A DNA stretch of 64,000 nt, taken from positions 302,006,844 through 302,070,843 of the forward strand of contig OY821517.1 of the NCBI GenBank assembly GCA_963682025.1, in the 5' to 3' direction. The DNA is from Cordilura impudica (Eukaryota > Arthropoda > Insecta > Diptera > Scathophagidae). The notes below the pieces were generated by a model. It was not told the origin of the DNA and ran no database searches. It saw only the letters and a list, made by a program, of their open reading frames with translations. Both the position numbers and the translations under genes were made by a program. Shown in pieces: positions 36,232 through 47,321 of this stretch (positions are counted from its first letter, which is position 1; each line of letters starts with the position of its first letter).

Positions 36232-36879
36232 CCGTCCCGACATTAAATAACAAAGTTTAAAAATTTATTGTAATTAACATCTGACAAAAAATAGTATTTT
36301 TCTAAACAATTTTTTTTACAGGGTAAATAAATATTTTATGGCTTACCTATCTACTACTTTTGAAAGCAAGTATGCAGGGTTTATACATGTACTAAAAATA
36401 CAACTCTTAAAGCCATACTATTTTTTCAACTCTAAAAATTTCAGAATTTTGTAAAAATAAAATAAAATACCGATTTATTTTAATATGCGCTTATTATGAA
36501 TATACATTTACAGAATATATGAATATTATTTATAGTATTTTGATATTGGCAACAGTAGTATGTATCAATTTGTAACATTTTGTGATGTTATAAAAATCGC
36601 AGAATATTGATATTGATTTTATATAGTTTCTTTTATTAATTAATTAACTTAAATATTACACCAAAAAATATTGATATTGATGAATTTTTATATTATTAAC
36701 ACAACGACCACAAAAACAACATGCACAGCTATGACAAAATGCAAAATTTAGGAAAACAATATAGGAAAACGTCATATTTTTTTTACCTTTTCAGTGATTT
36801 CTCGGAACCTATGAAACCTATTGTCATGATTTAAAAACAGGAACCTTCTCAAGATGTTAGTGAATCATTATCACTAAAA
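36232..36879. other. AT-rich stretch, no gene seen
   Basis: Nothing recognisable was found. Confidence 0.4.
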
Positions 36880-37287
36880 ACAAGCGTCCTATCTGCCCTA
36901 TTGAGGGCGTTATCACAAGAACATATATTCAAATCATATTTTCTCATGACTTTTTAATTCTTCGCTCAATTCTCGGGACCAGATTAACCGATTTGGACGA
37001 TTTTAAATAGCAAACTTCTCAGGATGTTAGTGAATCATTTTTTATACCAAGGAGCACCCTAGCTATCCGATTGAAGCCGTCATCGTGATTTCCACAGACG
37101 GACAGACGGACAGACGGACAGCCGGACAGACGGACAGACGGACAGACGGACATCGCTATATCAACTTCGCTTGTTATAAGGATCACAAATATATATATTT
37201 TATGGGGTCCAGAATTTTTTTTCTAATTATTACAAACGGAATGACAAACTTATATATACCCTCTGCACACTGGAGTGGAGGGTATAA
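36880..37287 (-). mobile_element. second DINE-type family, 5' part
   Basis: On the minus strand it begins TATACCCTCCACTCCAGTGT, has a GTCC/GTCT block (ACAGACGGACAG on the plus strand from 37095) and continues through CCCTATTGAGGGCG. Organisation resembles the main DINE family but the sequence differs. Further pieces lie at 32133, 37488 and 49345-49600. Confidence 0.6.
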
Positions 37288-38639
37288 AAAGCGCATCTGT
37301 TTTGATTTCACAAAGCCTTTTCTATGTGAATTAAAACGAGAAAAAATATTCTTACTGAAATTAGAGAACAGCAAAAAACTCGTAGATTTAAGAATTTTTT
37401 CATTTACGAGTTTTTTTTGTGATAGTGGTTTCAAGAACAGGGGGTGATAGCCTTTTTTGTCTCTTGGTGTTGGCAACGTTGGTTATAATATTGGTGGAGG
37501 GTATCACAGACTGCTCACGACCGAATTAAATAGGGTAAATGTACTGGTTTTCGGCCAAAAGCAAAATGTGTGAACCTTGGTATTAAAGAACCTTTATAAA
37601 ACATTATACCGCTAGAAAAATTCTCCCACGTGTACATGTGTTAGTCAAAGAAGTAACATCTCAAGTTTTACTAAAATTTTGTTAGTGGTACTAGATTTGT
37701 AATTGGTAACTTAAAGTTTCTTATTAAATAAATTTCCATATATTGTTTTTTTTTAAATTCGAAACATTTGTTGTAAATATTATTTTTAGAGATTAAAAAA
37801 TAATTATTTTTAATTTTATAAGTAAAAATTTGCTTGGCCAGATACTAGTACAAGTTCTGCCTTAAATTTCTTTTTCTTTTTTTTACTAAGAAAACACATA
37901 ATGTTGTATATTGGCTTGAAATTTCTTAGCTAATTTTATTCGGATATCTTAACGAAAAATAAAATTTCAGTTTTCGGCCTAGGTAAAATTAAGCTATATT
38001 TCAACTGGCCGACTTCTAATTTTTTCGCTCCAATAGTCGGCTGCCAATTTTTTTTATTAATATACACACCATTTACGTATATTTCATTAAAAATAAATAA
38101 ATATTGTTATTATTATGCAGTACTTTTAGTAATGTCAGTAATGTAGAAACGACAAATTCATCAATATGACCATAAATCAATGGAAATGGCTTTGGAGGAA
38201 AGGCAGTTCGATTTACCATAACAAAAAGAGTAATTGAAAAATTAAAACTGAATTTGGCCAAAGGGTGTTCACAACGGAAACAATTGATAGCACTTTAAAA
38301 AGTAATTATCGCAGACTTTCAAATGTATCCACAGAGTCACATTTATCTTCTTCGAGCAGGCTCAATTACAATTAACAAGCCAAATTATTTCACCTTCTTT
38401 AGGGAAACACATTCATTATCCTAAGCCAATTAGTTTTACTGGCAAACGTAAGAGGAACAATGAATAAAAGATACCTAGTGCAATCTCATCAGCGAAAAAG
38501 AAAAGAAAAAAAAATTTGATACAAGAAAATATTGAAAAAAGAAAGAAAGAAAGAACGAATTATAAAAAAATGGATAAACTATTGCACCAAATAAATAAAA
38601 AATTGAGAAAATCGAATATTATGCCAAAAAAGTAGGAAA

Positions 38640-38802
38640 GCAAATATGCTCTAAGGACTCTTAGGAGCTAATTTGAAAAATATCGGTTGTGATGAATATC
38701 CCAATTGGTATCATTTAAAATGTACAAATTTTAATAATATGGCTTACGAAGAAGCCGCAATACAAGATTTCACTTGCAATAGTTGCAAATTTCAACTATA
38801 AT
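38640..38802 (+). pseudogene. PHD-finger-like C-terminus of a transposase
   Basis: The frame reads NIGCDEYPNWYHLKCTNF and then YEEAAIQDFTCNSCK before a stop. The C-X5-NWYHLKC...C-X2-C arrangement is the PHD-type zinc finger seen at the end of several insect DNA-transposon proteins. The first cysteine pair is partly lost. It sits inside the pogo-like element, so it is not a host gene. Confidence 0.6.
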
Positions 38803-38828
38803 TTAAGCCTGTGTTAAGCGTGTGTTTA

Positions 38829-39143
38829 TTAAAACTCTTTCTTTCTTTATGCATATGAGTTTTGAATCTCTCCGTGACTGTGCGTGACTTTGCGTAACTA
38901 TTTTAAAATTAATCTTTGGCCACAACAAGTCTATGGACAAAGTTTCAGATCAATGCGTGACTGTGCGTGACTATGTCGACGCTAATTTTTTTTGAGACTG
39001 TGCGTGACTACCCCAAAATTAATCTATAGTCACAACAAGATTATGAGCCAAGTTTCAGATTATTTGGATGAGGGGGAATGGGGCCCCATGGCAAACAGAC
39101 AGACAGACAGACAGAGAGTATGAGTTAAAACAAAGAGTTTAAA
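38829..39143. mobile_element. interspersed repeat with CAGA block, copy 1
   Basis: It starts AAAACTCTTTCTTTCTTTAT and ends near AAACAAAGAGTTT, giving short inverted ends. Inside are GTGACTGTGCGTGACT repeats and a CAGACAGACAGACAGA block. A second copy at 51058-51457 has the same order. Probably a non-autonomous DNA element, with the duplication not resolved. Confidence 0.6.
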
Positions 39144-39466
39144 AATACCAAAAAACTGGGGGCAAATCGTTGCAGTGATATCGAGTAAAATGAATCGAAA
39201 TTCCATATTTTTGTTTATTATTTAAAGAAGACGGACAATCGTCAGACCTCGTTTTACTTTTACTATTAACTATGGACCATAACTCGCTAGCTGTGGCAGA
39301 GTAAAATTACTGTCAGTATTTTATTTTGGAAAATAAAAAAATAGTTTCGATCGAAAAATTTCGATTACGAATGCGTCGATTCGACCTCTGAATTAATTTT
39401 ATGTTCCCTACTTAACCATCCATTGAATATTTTTAATTCCCTTTTTTTATTACTTTTGTAAATAAA

Positions 39467-40259
39467 AACAAGTAAGAAAATTATAGTCGGTCTAGACCGA
39501 CTATACGATACCCTATACCATGCGTTTAGAAACCTTATCTCTAGGCCCAACTAACTGGACATTGAAAATAAGCAAAAACCAAATTTGAGTGGGATTTTTA
39601 TTAATTTTTTTGGCTGCAGATATGAAAAAGTTCATATCGGATGCTATATCTATAAAGGGACTAGGTCCAAAAATGGACCGATCCTGATCATGTTTGGTAA
39701 AGTCTCTTGTATTTTGCAAAAATATGTACAAACAAAATTTGAGAAGAATCAGTGCAATATTTTTGTTTTTTAATAGATTTAAGTGAAGATCGGGAAGCAG
39801 CTCTATATGGGGTCAAAGGGATCATTTTTGGACTACTCATTAGTGGATGTAATGAACGCATACAAACCTAATTTGAGTAAGATCTATATGACAATTTGGA
39901 TCTTATGGCAATTTATGTCGATTTCATATGGGTAATTTGTATGGGGGCTAGGTCTGAACATGGACCGATTCTCACCAATTTCAATAGCGTTCATCCCATG
40001 GCCGATAAAAGCTTATATACCAAATTTCATCAAAATATATTCGTATTTGCGACCTGCAGTTTGATTACAAGCTTTACATGGACACACAGACGGACGGACG
40101 GACGGACGGACGGACGGACGGACATTGTTAAATCAACTCAGAAAGTGATTCTGATTCGATCGGTATAATTAAAGATGGGTCTAGGTCAAATATTTTTGGT
40201 TGTTACAAACAGCAGCACAAAGTCATTATACCCAAACCACATAGTGGTATAGGGTATAA
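39467..40259 (-). mobile_element. DINE-1-like element, full length and young
   Basis: This is the near-identical sister of 24527-25304, with eight GTCC units. It forms the left arm of a large palindrome with the DINE copy at 40513-41319. Confidence 0.85.
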
Positions 40260-40288
40260 AAAACGAAAACTTAAAAATCTCTTGTTTT

Positions 40289-40490
40289 TATACCCTATAC
40301 CACTATGTGGTTTGGGTATAATGACTTTGTGCTGCTGTTTGTAACAACCAAAAATATTTGACCTAGACCCATCTTTAATTATACCGATCGAATCAGAATC
40401 ACTTTTTGAGTTGATTTAACAATGTCCGTCCGTCCGTCCGTCCGTCCGTCCGTCTGTGTGTCCATGTAAACCTTGTAATCAAACTGCAGG
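40289..40490 (+). mobile_element. truncated DINE-1 5' end (tandem piece)
   Basis: It holds the first ~200 bp of the family from TATACCCTATACCAC to the AAACTGCAGG motif behind the GTCC block. The same segment follows again at 40513. The pieces around it, CGAAAACTTAAAAATCTC (40264) and GAGATTTTTAAGTTTTCG (40490), are inverted copies of each other. Confidence 0.75.
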
Positions 40491-40512
40491 AGATTTTTAA
40501 GTTTTCGTTTTT

Positions 40513-41319
40513 TATACCCTATACCACTATGTGGTTTGGGTATAATGACTTTGTGCTGCTGTTTGTAACAACCAAAAATATTTGACCTAGACCCATCTTT
40601 AATTATACCGATCGAATCAGAATCACTTTCTGAGTTGATTTAACAATGTCCGTCCGTCCGTCCGTCCGTCCGTCCGTCTGTGTGTCCATGTAAACCTTGT
40701 AATCAAACTGCAGGTCGCAAATATGAATATATTTTGATGAAATTTGGTATATAAGCTTTTATTGGCCATGGCATGAACGCTATTGAAATTGGTGAGAATC
40801 GGTCCACGTTCAGACCTAGTCCCCATACAAATGACCCCTATAAAATCGACATAAATTAACATAAGATCCAAATTGTCGTATAGATCTAAGTCAAATTGGG
40901 TTTGTATATGTTTATAACATCCATTAATGAATAGTCCAAAAACGATCCCTATGGGACAACTCTTAGTCATAGGCCCCATATAGAGTTGCTTCCCGATTTT
41001 CACTTTAATCTACCAAAAACTAAAATATTGCACTGATTCATCTCAAATTTTGTTTGTATATATTTTCGCAAAATACAAGAGACGTTACCAACCATGGTCA
41101 GGATCGGTCCATTTTTGGGCCTAGTCCCCATATAGATATAGCATCCGATATGAATTTTTTCATATCTGCAGCCGAAAAAAATAATAAAAATCCCACTCAA
41201 ATTTAGTTTTTGCTTATTTTCTATGTCCAGTTAGTTGGGCCTAAGAGATAGGGTTTCTAAACGCATGGTATAGGGTATCGTATAGTCGGTCTAGACCGAC
41301 TATAATTTTCTTACTTGTT
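40513..41319 (+). mobile_element. DINE-1-like element, full length
   Basis: It runs from TATACCCTATACCAC to CTTACTTGTT, with seven GTCC units and the perfect terminal palindrome. It is inverted relative to 39467-40259. Confidence 0.85.
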
Positions 41320-41595
41320 GTTATTAATTTCATATTTTTTGATGACCCAAACACGGTGAAAACTAAAAATTTGATGGCCGAATTATAATTTTTTGTGGCC
41401 GAATACTAAATATATGTAGGTGTTATTAATAAAATACTAATTCCTGAAATATGGTTGCGAATGAAAGAAATATTTTTATTTTAATGGCAGCCAAATTTAA
41501 TTAGAAAGAAAATTGTGTTTTTCTTAATTGGCCGAAAACCGGTACATTTACCCTACTCTTACTTAGTTTTCTCTGGTGATTTATTTTCGCAGTGG

Positions 41596-41765
41596 TACCT
41601 ACGTATATGGTATAATAAGTTTATGTTACTGTTTGTAACTATCCAAAATAATTGACCGATCTGCTCACAATCACTTTCTGAGTCGCATTTACGAAATGTC
41701 GGAAATGAATATATATTTTGATGAAATTTGATTTTTTTTAACCATCAATCTTATATTGACCGTGA
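41596..41765 (+). mobile_element. DINE-1-like fragment
   Basis: Diverged family sequence (TTTGTAACTATCCAAAATAA, AATCACTTTCTGAGTC, TTTTGATGAAATTTG) without ends, next to the 5' end of the LINE. Confidence 0.5.
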
Positions 41766-41975
41766 TCATTAACAGACGTGTTGTGTTGTGCAAATTTTTA
41801 AAAAATATTACAGAAAAAAGAAAACAACAAAAAAACTTTATAATCTATTTTGTTCAAAACAAACGTATTAGTGTTTCAAATATGGATTAGTTAATCCATT
41901 TAAAAATGTAAAAACAAAAACAAAGTCAAACACGTACGTTGTGAAGATGCTAATGCTTCAAATAGGCATAACATA

Positions 41976-43112
41976 ATGAGCAAAAAACATACACAGCAAC
42001 ATAATACTGCTGCTACAGTAAACAGCAATAACTTTTTTCAACCAATGCAAACGGTTGATGACGATGAAAACGAAGAAACTGAAATAATAGTTAATAAACA
42101 AATTAAAATACATGTTCCACCTATAACAATTTTAAAATGTAAAATCAAATCCAAATCGAATTATGCTATTCGGAAAATATCAATTGGGCTAGCTTTAATT
42201 TTCAAAAACTTGGAATCTAATGCCGTTTTCTTTTGTGACAAAAAATGTCGCACTTTATTTGCATTTTTTTCGAAAAGTGTATTTTTCTTTATATTCTGAT
42301 TTAAGAGCAACATTATCTTATACATCAATTGAAAGGTCTCAAGGTCGAGCACACGTAAATCGTATAAAATTGCAGCCATAGACTTCTTTCAGGTTATAGT
42401 GTGAGAATGTTCCCCATTGTTCCCCTTTTTTGAATATTTTCACCCTATGACTTCAAAGAGGGTAATAATAAATCGTTTTTTTGCATTTTATGAACACAGC
42501 TCTCTGAGACCTTTCGATTGATGTATAAGATAAGATTGCTCTTAATTCAGAATGCATAAAAAATACACTTTTCGAAAAAAGTGCAAATAAATAGCGACAT
42601 TTTTTTTCAGAAAAGAAAACGACATAAATTTGAATTTCTTACATATGGAACTAAAAATTAAAAACCATATAAAGCAGTGATGCTTGGATACGATAAATTT
42701 GATCCAATTGTAATAAAAAAAAAACTAACCGACATGAAATTATCATATTTAGATGTTAAACTGGTAACCAGATCAAACGGTTCCAACCAACAAGCTATAT
42801 AAGTACATAGTGTACTCTCAAAGAAAGTCTATAAGTATGAAGGAGTTAAGGCAAAATTACTCAGTAATTGATTACGTTAAAGTGAAATGAGATTTCCAAA
42901 GAAAGAGATCATTAAACTTAACCCAATGTCGTAAATGTCAAATGCTAAGGCATGGATCCAGTCGTTGCAGAGTCAAAACTTTCTGTGCAAAATGTGCCGG
43001 TAATAACAAAACTGTAGATTGCACCTCTGATATGATTAAATGTGCAAATTGTAAGGGCCCACACAAATCTCTACCTTAGATTGTCCAAGTAGACAACAAT
43101 ATCAACAAATAA
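41976..43112 (+). pseudogene. LINE ORF1 (gag-like), interrupted
   Basis: It starts MSKKHTQQHNTAATVNSNN and continues with KIHVPPITILKCKIKS. After the MITE at 42221-42624 it resumes with ELKIKNHIKAVMLGYDKFDP and KLTDMKLSYLDVKLV. A gag zinc-knuckle region follows: CRKCQMLRHGSSRC is a perfect CX2CX4HX4C (from 42924), then CAKCAGNNKTVDC and CANCKGPHKS. Such proteins bind the element's RNA in the retrotransposition particle. Stops near 42800 and 42890, frameshifts and the MITE make it non-functional. Confidence 0.8.
42221..42624. mobile_element. 404-bp MITE (second copy) inside LINE ORF1
   Basis: It has the same ends as 8874-9282 (TGCCGTTTTCTTT) and TAA on both sides (42218-42220 and 42625-42627). 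The internal region is in the opposite orientation to the first copy. Confidence 0.85.
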
Positions 43113-43157
43113 GGTAACGTTCTCAGCCTAAATCTTTTAGATCAATTCAGCAATCAT

Positions 43158-43387
43158 ACACACAGAAAACAGATTCATTGTGGCTACCGAATTTATTGCC
43201 AACCGAATTGCGATAATTCTAATAACCGATTTTTGGGTTCACTATGATTACAATTCTATTGCCTTAACAGTAAATATTTTATCATAACAGAAAATTTCCT
43301 GATGATATTAAATTTCTGTTGATACAATCGAAAATACAGTTGTTCCACTTTAGAACAATTCGGTTGGAAAATATTTTTTCTGTGTGT
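43158..43387. mobile_element. 230-bp MITE-like repeat inside the LINE, between ORF1 and ORF2
   Basis: The ends ACACACAGAAAA and TTTTTTCTGTGTGT are inverted repeats. The inside is the reverse complement of the repeat at 1440-1661. I could not define a target duplication. Confidence 0.6.
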
Positions 43388-43950
43388 ACAATTCTCGTAT
43401 TAACAATACAAATTACAGCAGAGACATTCCAAATAGTCTAAACCAAACAAATTCAAATACAAAACCGGTATAGAATCACCAATACAACAACAACAATACC
43501 AACAATGGTAATTATAATACTAATGATTTATTTTCTGTAGAAGAAATAAAAAGTCTAACTTTTGAGCTTATCTCCAAATTGAAAAATTGTAAATGCAAAG
43601 CCGATCAATTTGAAGTGATTACATCACTCGCCTGTAAATTTTTGTATGAGTAGAAACTTAAACATTGCATCATGGAATGCCAGAGGTATTCGTAACAAAA
43701 AAGACGAACTTTTTAATTTTCTACTAAGTAGAAATATTCATGTTTGTCTCGTTTCGGAAACAGTGCTAAATAAAAATATTTCAATAAAACATCCAGAGTT
43801 CTATTGTTGCAGAAAAGATAGAGAACAAGGCAGGGGCGGAGGTGTAGCTGTTTTTGTTAGGATAAATATAGCACACACTTTAATACCCCCTTTAAACACA
43901 TTTCTCATTGAAAATGTCGGCGTCAAAGTATTAACATCAAATGGAAACTA

Positions 43951-45218
43951 AAGGGTTTTTCAACAGGGACGCTACAAAAGTAGAAAGACAGGGACAGTAA
44001 ACGACGCCATATTTCTTGCCGCTCTTTTGACATTTCTCTTCAGTAAGGTTTGCCATTTCATGATGGAAAGATATACGAGCCAACAACGAGTCGAAATTAT
44101 TAAAATTTACTACCGAAATTCGGAGTCAGAGCGCTAATCGTCCTAGCAGATCAACAATTGAGCGTGTAGTGGAAAAATTTGAATCCACAGGCACAGTACA
44201 AAATGTTCCCGTGCCAGTGAGACAAAGAAGTGCCCGTAGTGTCGAGAATATTGCTGCCGCTGAAGCTTCAGTTGAAGAAAGCCCAAATGTGTATCTCACA
44301 CGTCGCTCTCAAGCGTTGGGCATTTCTGTGACGTCGTTGTGGCGAATTTTGCGATAAGATCTTGGCCTACATCCTTACAAGATCAAATTGACGCAAGAAC
44401 TGAAGCCGCTTGACCACCAGAAGCGTTGTATGTTCGTGAATTGGGCTGAAACAACAACTTGAAAATGATTCGGATTTTCATCGAAAAATCATCTTTAGCG
44501 ATGAGGCTCATTTCTGGCTGAATGGCTTCGTCAATAAACAAAATATGCGTTATTGGTCAGACAGCAATCCACACGTACTCCATGAGTCATCATTGCATCC
44601 CGAAAAAATTACGGTTTGGTGCGGTTTATGGGCCGGCGGCGTCATTGGGCCGTACTTCTTCCGTGATGATCAAGACCGGCACGTTACTGTGAATGGGAAT
44701 CGCTACCGTTCAATGATAACCGAATATTTTTGGCCCCAATTGGATGATATGGACTTTGAGGACTTGTAGTTCCAACAGGACGGCGCCACAAGCCACACAG
44801 CGAATGTCACAATCAATTTATTGGAAACCAAGTTTGGAGAACGTGTTATCTCACGAAATGGTCCAGTCGATTGGCCGCCTCGGTCGTGCCATTTGACGCC
44901 GTTGGACTATTTCCTGTGGGGCTACGTCAAGTCTGTGGTCTATGCCAACAAGCCAGCGACGATTGATGAACTTCGTACGAATACCGAACGTGAAATTGCA
45001 GCAGTATCGGACGATTTATACTTGAAAACCGTCGAAAATTGGGTTCAGCGTCTGGACTTCTGCAAGCGTGCCCGTGGTGGCCATGCAAAAGAGATCGATT
45101 TCCATACATAATGGCATCGAACGTAATTTCACAGGAATAAAGAATTTCATTGATATCCAAAACCGCTTTTGTTTTATTTAAAAAAAAACTTTTGTAGCGC
45201 TCTTATTGAAAAACCCTT
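43951..45218 (+). mobile_element. mariner-type element of the DD41D (rosa) group, nested in LINE ORF2
   Basis: The terminal repeats AAGGGTTTTTCAACAGG and, reversed from the right, AAGGGTTTTTCAATAAG both run on to CGCTACAAAAGT. TA flanks both ends (43949-43950 and 45219-45220). The transposase frame starts MMERYTSQQRVEIIKIYYRN at 44060. The catalytic triad is still visible as IFSDEAHF, FQQDGATSH and LTPLDYFLWG. The last two aspartates are separated by 41 residues, the hallmark of the rosa branch. Stops occur near 44133, 44354 and 44767, and a frameshift near 44450. The conserved SCDL is changed to SCHL. It is inactive but rather recently dead. Confidence 0.88.
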
Positions 45219-46535
45219 TATATAAATATATTTTCCTGCTATTTTCCTGGCGGTACTCCTGGTAGAGATAACGACAAAAAATTAAAATTTAAGTCTGATC
45301 TTCGAAAACTACACATCGGTAATGATAATTTCCATTTTGGAGGTGATTTGAACTGTAGGTATAGTCTATGGGGTTGTCAACGAGCAAATTGTTGGGGGAA
45401 CCTACTATATGAGAAATTAAATTTTGAAAATTTTCGAATATTATATCCAAGTTATCACACATATATTCCCTCAAATCCAAGGAGACAATCATCTACATTA
45501 AAATTCTTTTTAACTGACTCAGCTAACTATGTTACACCGATTAGTGTCATTAACGATCTCTGCTCCGACCATCTTCCTATCAAACTTACTCTAAATAGTG
45601 AATACAGCCCTGTTGAAAAATCTTTTTAGGATTTCAAAAAAGCAAATTGGACACGATATAGGACATACATCAAAAGAAATTTAACAGTGCCAAATGAAAA
45701 TCTTCAAATTGATAACGAAAATGTTGATTCAATGATAGAAGCACTTAGCAATACAATACCAAATGCTGTTAACCATAGCGTTCCAAGAAGAATTTGTGCA
45801 GTCAATAATCCACCACTACCACCTTCTATAAATCATTTAATTCAATTAAGAAATATCTGTAGGAGAAACTGGAAACGGTACAGATCATGATCATATTCAA
45901 ACAAAAATGTTAAATTCTCGCATTTCTGAAGAGACAAACAAATTTAGAAATAATAATTGGAATATAAAACTTCCAGCCCCTTTTGGAATATATCAAAAAT
46001 TTTAAAGAAAAAGTTTACCAACATTCCAATATTGAAATATTATAATGTTAGCTACAGCACATAGCAAGAGAAATGTGAAATACTACTCGTAGCTCAAACA
46101 TTCAATCTAAATCACACAATTTCAGCTAATCTTAGTGATCCGTTAACTATTGCAGATGTAAACAGTGCTCTGAGTAACCTGTACTCCAGCGGTAATATTG
46201 ATCAGAGCGATTTATGTATTTCTACAGACAAAATATCAGAAATTTTGAAGAATCTAAAACCTAGAAAATCTCCTGGTACAGACGGTATAACAAACAAATG
46301 TTTAAGAGCTTTGCCAAAACAGGGAATTAAATATCTAGTAACAATTATTAATAATTGCTTTTCCTAAAGTATGGAAACACTCGAAAATTGTACCAATACG
46401 GAAGCCAAACAAACCACCTGAATGTCCACTTTCTTACAGACCCATAAGTCTCCTATAATCGTTAAGCAAAATTCTTGAGAAAGTAATTAAACCGCAACAG
46501 TTTAGTTTTAGAAAGGAACGTAATACAGTTCAACC

Positions 46536-47321
46536 CATCTGCGGAAAATTTCCCGAAAACAATTTCCCGAAAACAATTGCCCGAAAAAACAATTCCCCGA
46601 AAAAACAATTCCCCGAAAACAATTTCTCGAAATTACAATTTCCCGAAAACAATTTCCCGAAATTACAATTTCCCGAAAACAATTTCCCGAAATTACAATT
46701 TCCCTATTTTTAGTTTACATAATTTCCCCCATAAAAAAAACTTGCTGCATACGATTTCTCGAAAAAACAATTTCCCGAGTATACGACTTCTCGAAAAAAC
46801 AATTCCCCCACCCCGCACCGCACCCTTCCTCTTCCTCCCTCCCTCGTCATCCGGACCTATTTATTGGAGTGTCATACGCTTATTTTTTCATTGTGACTTT
46901 GAACACTTCGGTATTCAGACCTCCCGACGGATAAAGCTCACTGCTAAAGAAAAAATCGTTAATGAGCTGAAAGATCTTGCCCGGACCACTACATCAAGTG
47001 GTCATGAACTGATTGCTCGCGCTTCGGCCGGAATTTCTGATGGTATTGTTTCGGAAATGCCATCAACAAGCTATTTGAAGAAATAGTAATTTCGGGAAAT
47101 TGTTGTTTCGGGAAATTGTGTTCGGGAAATTGTACTTCGGGAAATTGTAATTTCGGAAAATTGTATTTTCGGGAAATTGTGTTCGGGAAATTGTAATTTC
47201 GGGAAATTGTCATTTTGGGGAATTGTGTTCGGGAAATTGTAATTTCGGGAAATTGTTTTCGGGAAATTGTTTTCTGGAAATTGTTTTCGGGAAATTATTT
47301 TCGGAAAATATTCCGCAAATC
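46536..47321. mobile_element. foldback/MULE-like element (copy 1) nested in LINE ORF2
   Basis: It is flanked by a perfect 9-bp duplication AGTTCAACC (46527-46535 and 47322-47330). The left arm is a tandem series of CCCGAAAACAATTT-type units. The right arm is the inverted series (GGGAAATTGTTTTC). The outer ends are CTGCGGAAAATTTCCC and the reverse of ATTCCGCAAATC. In the middle a short frame reads AKEKIVNELKDLARTTTSSG, then ISDGIVSEMPSTS, shared with the larger copy at 51756-52758. Relative to that copy the FLYWCH segment is deleted. Tandem-repeat inverted arms plus 9-bp duplications match Drosophila Foldback elements. Confidence 0.85.

Larger units (their letters stand above)
37533..41553 (+). 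mobile_element. pogo/Tigger-like element with nested insertions
   Basis: The terminal inverted repeats GGGTAAATGTACTGGTTTTC (left) and GGGTAAATGTACCGGTTTTC (right, reverse complement) continue to GGCC. They differ at one of 24 positions. TA flanks both ends (37531-37532 and 41554-41555). Inside are degenerate coding remnants, with KRKRNNE, KIPSAISSAKK and basic Lys/Arg-rich stretches at 38440-38640, then a PHD-finger-like end. A repeat at 38829-39143 and three DINE pieces at 39467-41319 were inserted later. The original element was about 1.8 kb as it stands, so most of the transposase has been lost. The pogo/Tigger assignment rests on the TA duplication and the C-terminal pattern. Confidence 0.75.
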
